A stretch of 64,000 nt of DNA from Dipylidium caninum (taxonomy: Eukaryota > Platyhelminthes > Cestoda > Cyclophyllidea > Dipylidiidae). The notes beneath the pieces are model-generated. The model was not told the origin of the DNA. It was given only the letters and a program-made list of their open reading frames with translations, and made no database searches. The position numbers and the translations under genes were made by a program. Positions 62,401-64,000 of the stretch are shown one piece after another. Position 1 is the stretch's first letter; the number at the start of each line of letters is the position of its first letter. Location of the stretch: contig QEYB01001179.1 in the NCBI GenBank assembly GCA_017562135.1, forward strand, positions 35,001 to 99,000, read 5' to 3'.

Positions 62401-64000
62401 CAGAAATGGCCCCCTCTGCAATGCTTATTTCATGCAGCTCTTCTTACCGTCGTTTTGCCGTTGAATTGCTGCGTCAGAATGGATTCATAGGAAATTTTTT
62501 AAATATTCCGAAGAGCTAGTCAAGCTGGCAGTAAATTTTTGATGCGTCATAACCTGGGACTAATGAATAAACACTAACGGTAATTAATAGTCTTTTTCAT
62601 TATTAAATGCCGAACGACATCGATGCTTGAGCATCCTTACCTCCCGTTGGACCAAGTGGGAACGATATATTTGTATAACCGGTGCTGTAACTAATAATTT
62701 CACACTGTGGCGTCACGTAATAACCTTAGTTACATATTTATTATGTTGGCAAATGTTATTTTGCCTCTGCAGCCATGATCACTACAAGAGAGGTTGGCAG
62801 AATACTTCTTGTTCACCGCCAAGACCGTAACCACTTTTTCCCACTCAACCTTTCATCTTAAACTGGTCTTCCAAGTTGTGGGGAAATAAGTGTTCTGTTA
62901 CTTGGGCTCCTTATTGCTGATAAGAAAGAATTTATTGTGTGATGTTTTGCACACTCAGCAAACCAAAATATCGTGCCGTGTATGCTTTGAAGCAAAATAA
63001 ATGCAATGGGAAAGGCGTAAGTCAGAATACACAAAGAAAGTTTTGGCTATTTTTACATGTCAACCATTAATCGCCATCAGCCAGAAATAAACACACGGTC
63101 AATTTTCGTTGTCATTCTTTCCATTGAGAATGTTTTCTTTGTAGTTGCTGGACTGGGTTTCTTAATTTTTCCAAATTTTTCTTGTCAAAGAGGTACTTCC
63201 GGTTGAAACCAGTTTCGAGGTTCATTGTACATCCTGAGCGAACGTGGAGGAAAAAATTCCTACCGCGGACCTTCTAAAAGGGACGCAGTGACTACTTTTC
63301 CTTTCGTCTCGGCAGGAGAGAGTTCCCGAAAGAGAGCTATCCACCAAATCAACTATTCGCGCATGGGGATCCTTCACATATCCACTATGGCAAATTAAAA
63401 TTTCTGTCTGTAAGTTCACCTGATTTAGTAAGACTCAAAGCCTTATTTTCTCTCTTCTCGCTTTTAGGAGTTTTTATGCCTAAGCCAATGCTATTAGTGT
63501 CGATGCTTCTATTGCCTCTAACTTCCAAGTTACAGCATCATCAACAATTCTGAAGTCAACAACAGTCTTATCTGCACTAGTGAGGCGCTAAGGGCTGGGT
63601 GTGGCTGGCCTTATTTCGTGAGCTCTCCTTCTTGCCTTCCACATCGACTCCTCCGTAGCTGAATCGCAGTGAAGTTGCCGTCTGACGTAAATCAATCTTT
63701 TATTTCATAGCCATGAGATGATTTAAGCGCTTTTGACTAAAGAAAACCATCTCCCATGAAGATTTATCCAGTAGCATTCGAAACCCCTAATCATGCGATG
63801 GGATAAATTCTCAAACACGAGAGGATAGCGAAAGGGAATACTACCTCAGCCGCAAAGGATGCCTTTAAAAGAACTTCTTCCCTGATATGGACTCTTCTTT
63901 TGAAATGTCTCAAGATACGAATGGAGGGAACCTGCTGGATGGAGCGAATTACCTGTTTCCCTCGAAGTGGAGTTCTCATTAGACGGAGAGAGTCTTTCCT
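53493..64000. other. Non-coding stretch to the window end, no gene recognised
   Basis: Mostly AT-rich. A 193-codon ATG-started minus frame at 55301-55882 has a donor-like GAGG|gtaaac inside it and no recognised motif. A 77-codon ATG frame lies at 61534-61767. A purine/pyrimidine-rich low-complexity block lies at 60050-60240. None is supported as a gene. No tRNA or snRNA is seen. Confidence 0.45.
56632..56663 (+). repeat. (CTC)n-rich tract
   Basis: Imperfect CTC trinucleotide run in non-coding DNA. Confidence 0.8.

Noticed and set aside
1..64000. CRISPR arrays, bacterial operons, phage or prokaryotic mobile systems
   Set aside because: The genes are intron-containing animal genes; none of the simple repeats has the repeat-spacer structure of a CRISPR array.

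Overview
The window is animal nuclear DNA. It holds genes broken by GT-AG introns, a five-finger GLI transcription factor, a LARP7-type La protein and an SR splicing factor, and no operon-style bacterial features. Several traits fit a flatworm, probably a tapeworm: a 34-bp intron, compact neighbouring genes on one strand, a possible spliced-leader-like acceptor 9 nt before an ATG, and diverged simple repeats. That placement is inference from architecture, not proof.

All four supported protein genes lie on the minus strand. From low to high coordinates they are: a two-exon gene of unknown function (938-2362, 214 aa, predicted signal-anchored membrane protein); larp7 (11245-14953, six exons, 651 aa); an SRSF10-like SR protein (15551-17122, five exons, 264 aa); and gli, the cubitus interruptus/GLI homologue (20794-37873, ten coding exons, 1717 aa). 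I rebuilt each gene exon by exon. Every junction is phase-consistent, and in the three recognised genes most junctions restore family-conserved residues.

Between 4.2 and 7.1 kb is a repeat-rich stretch. It holds a decayed fragment of larp7 that keeps the end of an intron, a 29-bp exact direct repeat, a (TGAG)n microsatellite and a pair of roughly 250-bp inverted arms. A different diverged direct repeat brackets the unknown membrane-protein gene. From 37.9 kb to the end (26 kb) I find no convincing gene, only simple repeats and a GC-rich island at 44.5-45.3 kb; this may be gli upstream regulatory DNA.

Functionally, LARP7 is the 7SK snRNA chaperone that restrains P-TEFb, SRSF10 is a splicing regulator, and GLI is the Hedgehog-pathway effector. 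The outstanding observation is that the second srsf10 intron is a minor-class (U12-type) AT-AC intron of 89 bp inside the RRM. Splicing it recreates the RNP1 motif KGFAFVEF exactly. A long acidic insertion inside RRM1 of LARP7 and a perfect GLI consensus site inside a gli intron are the next most interesting points.
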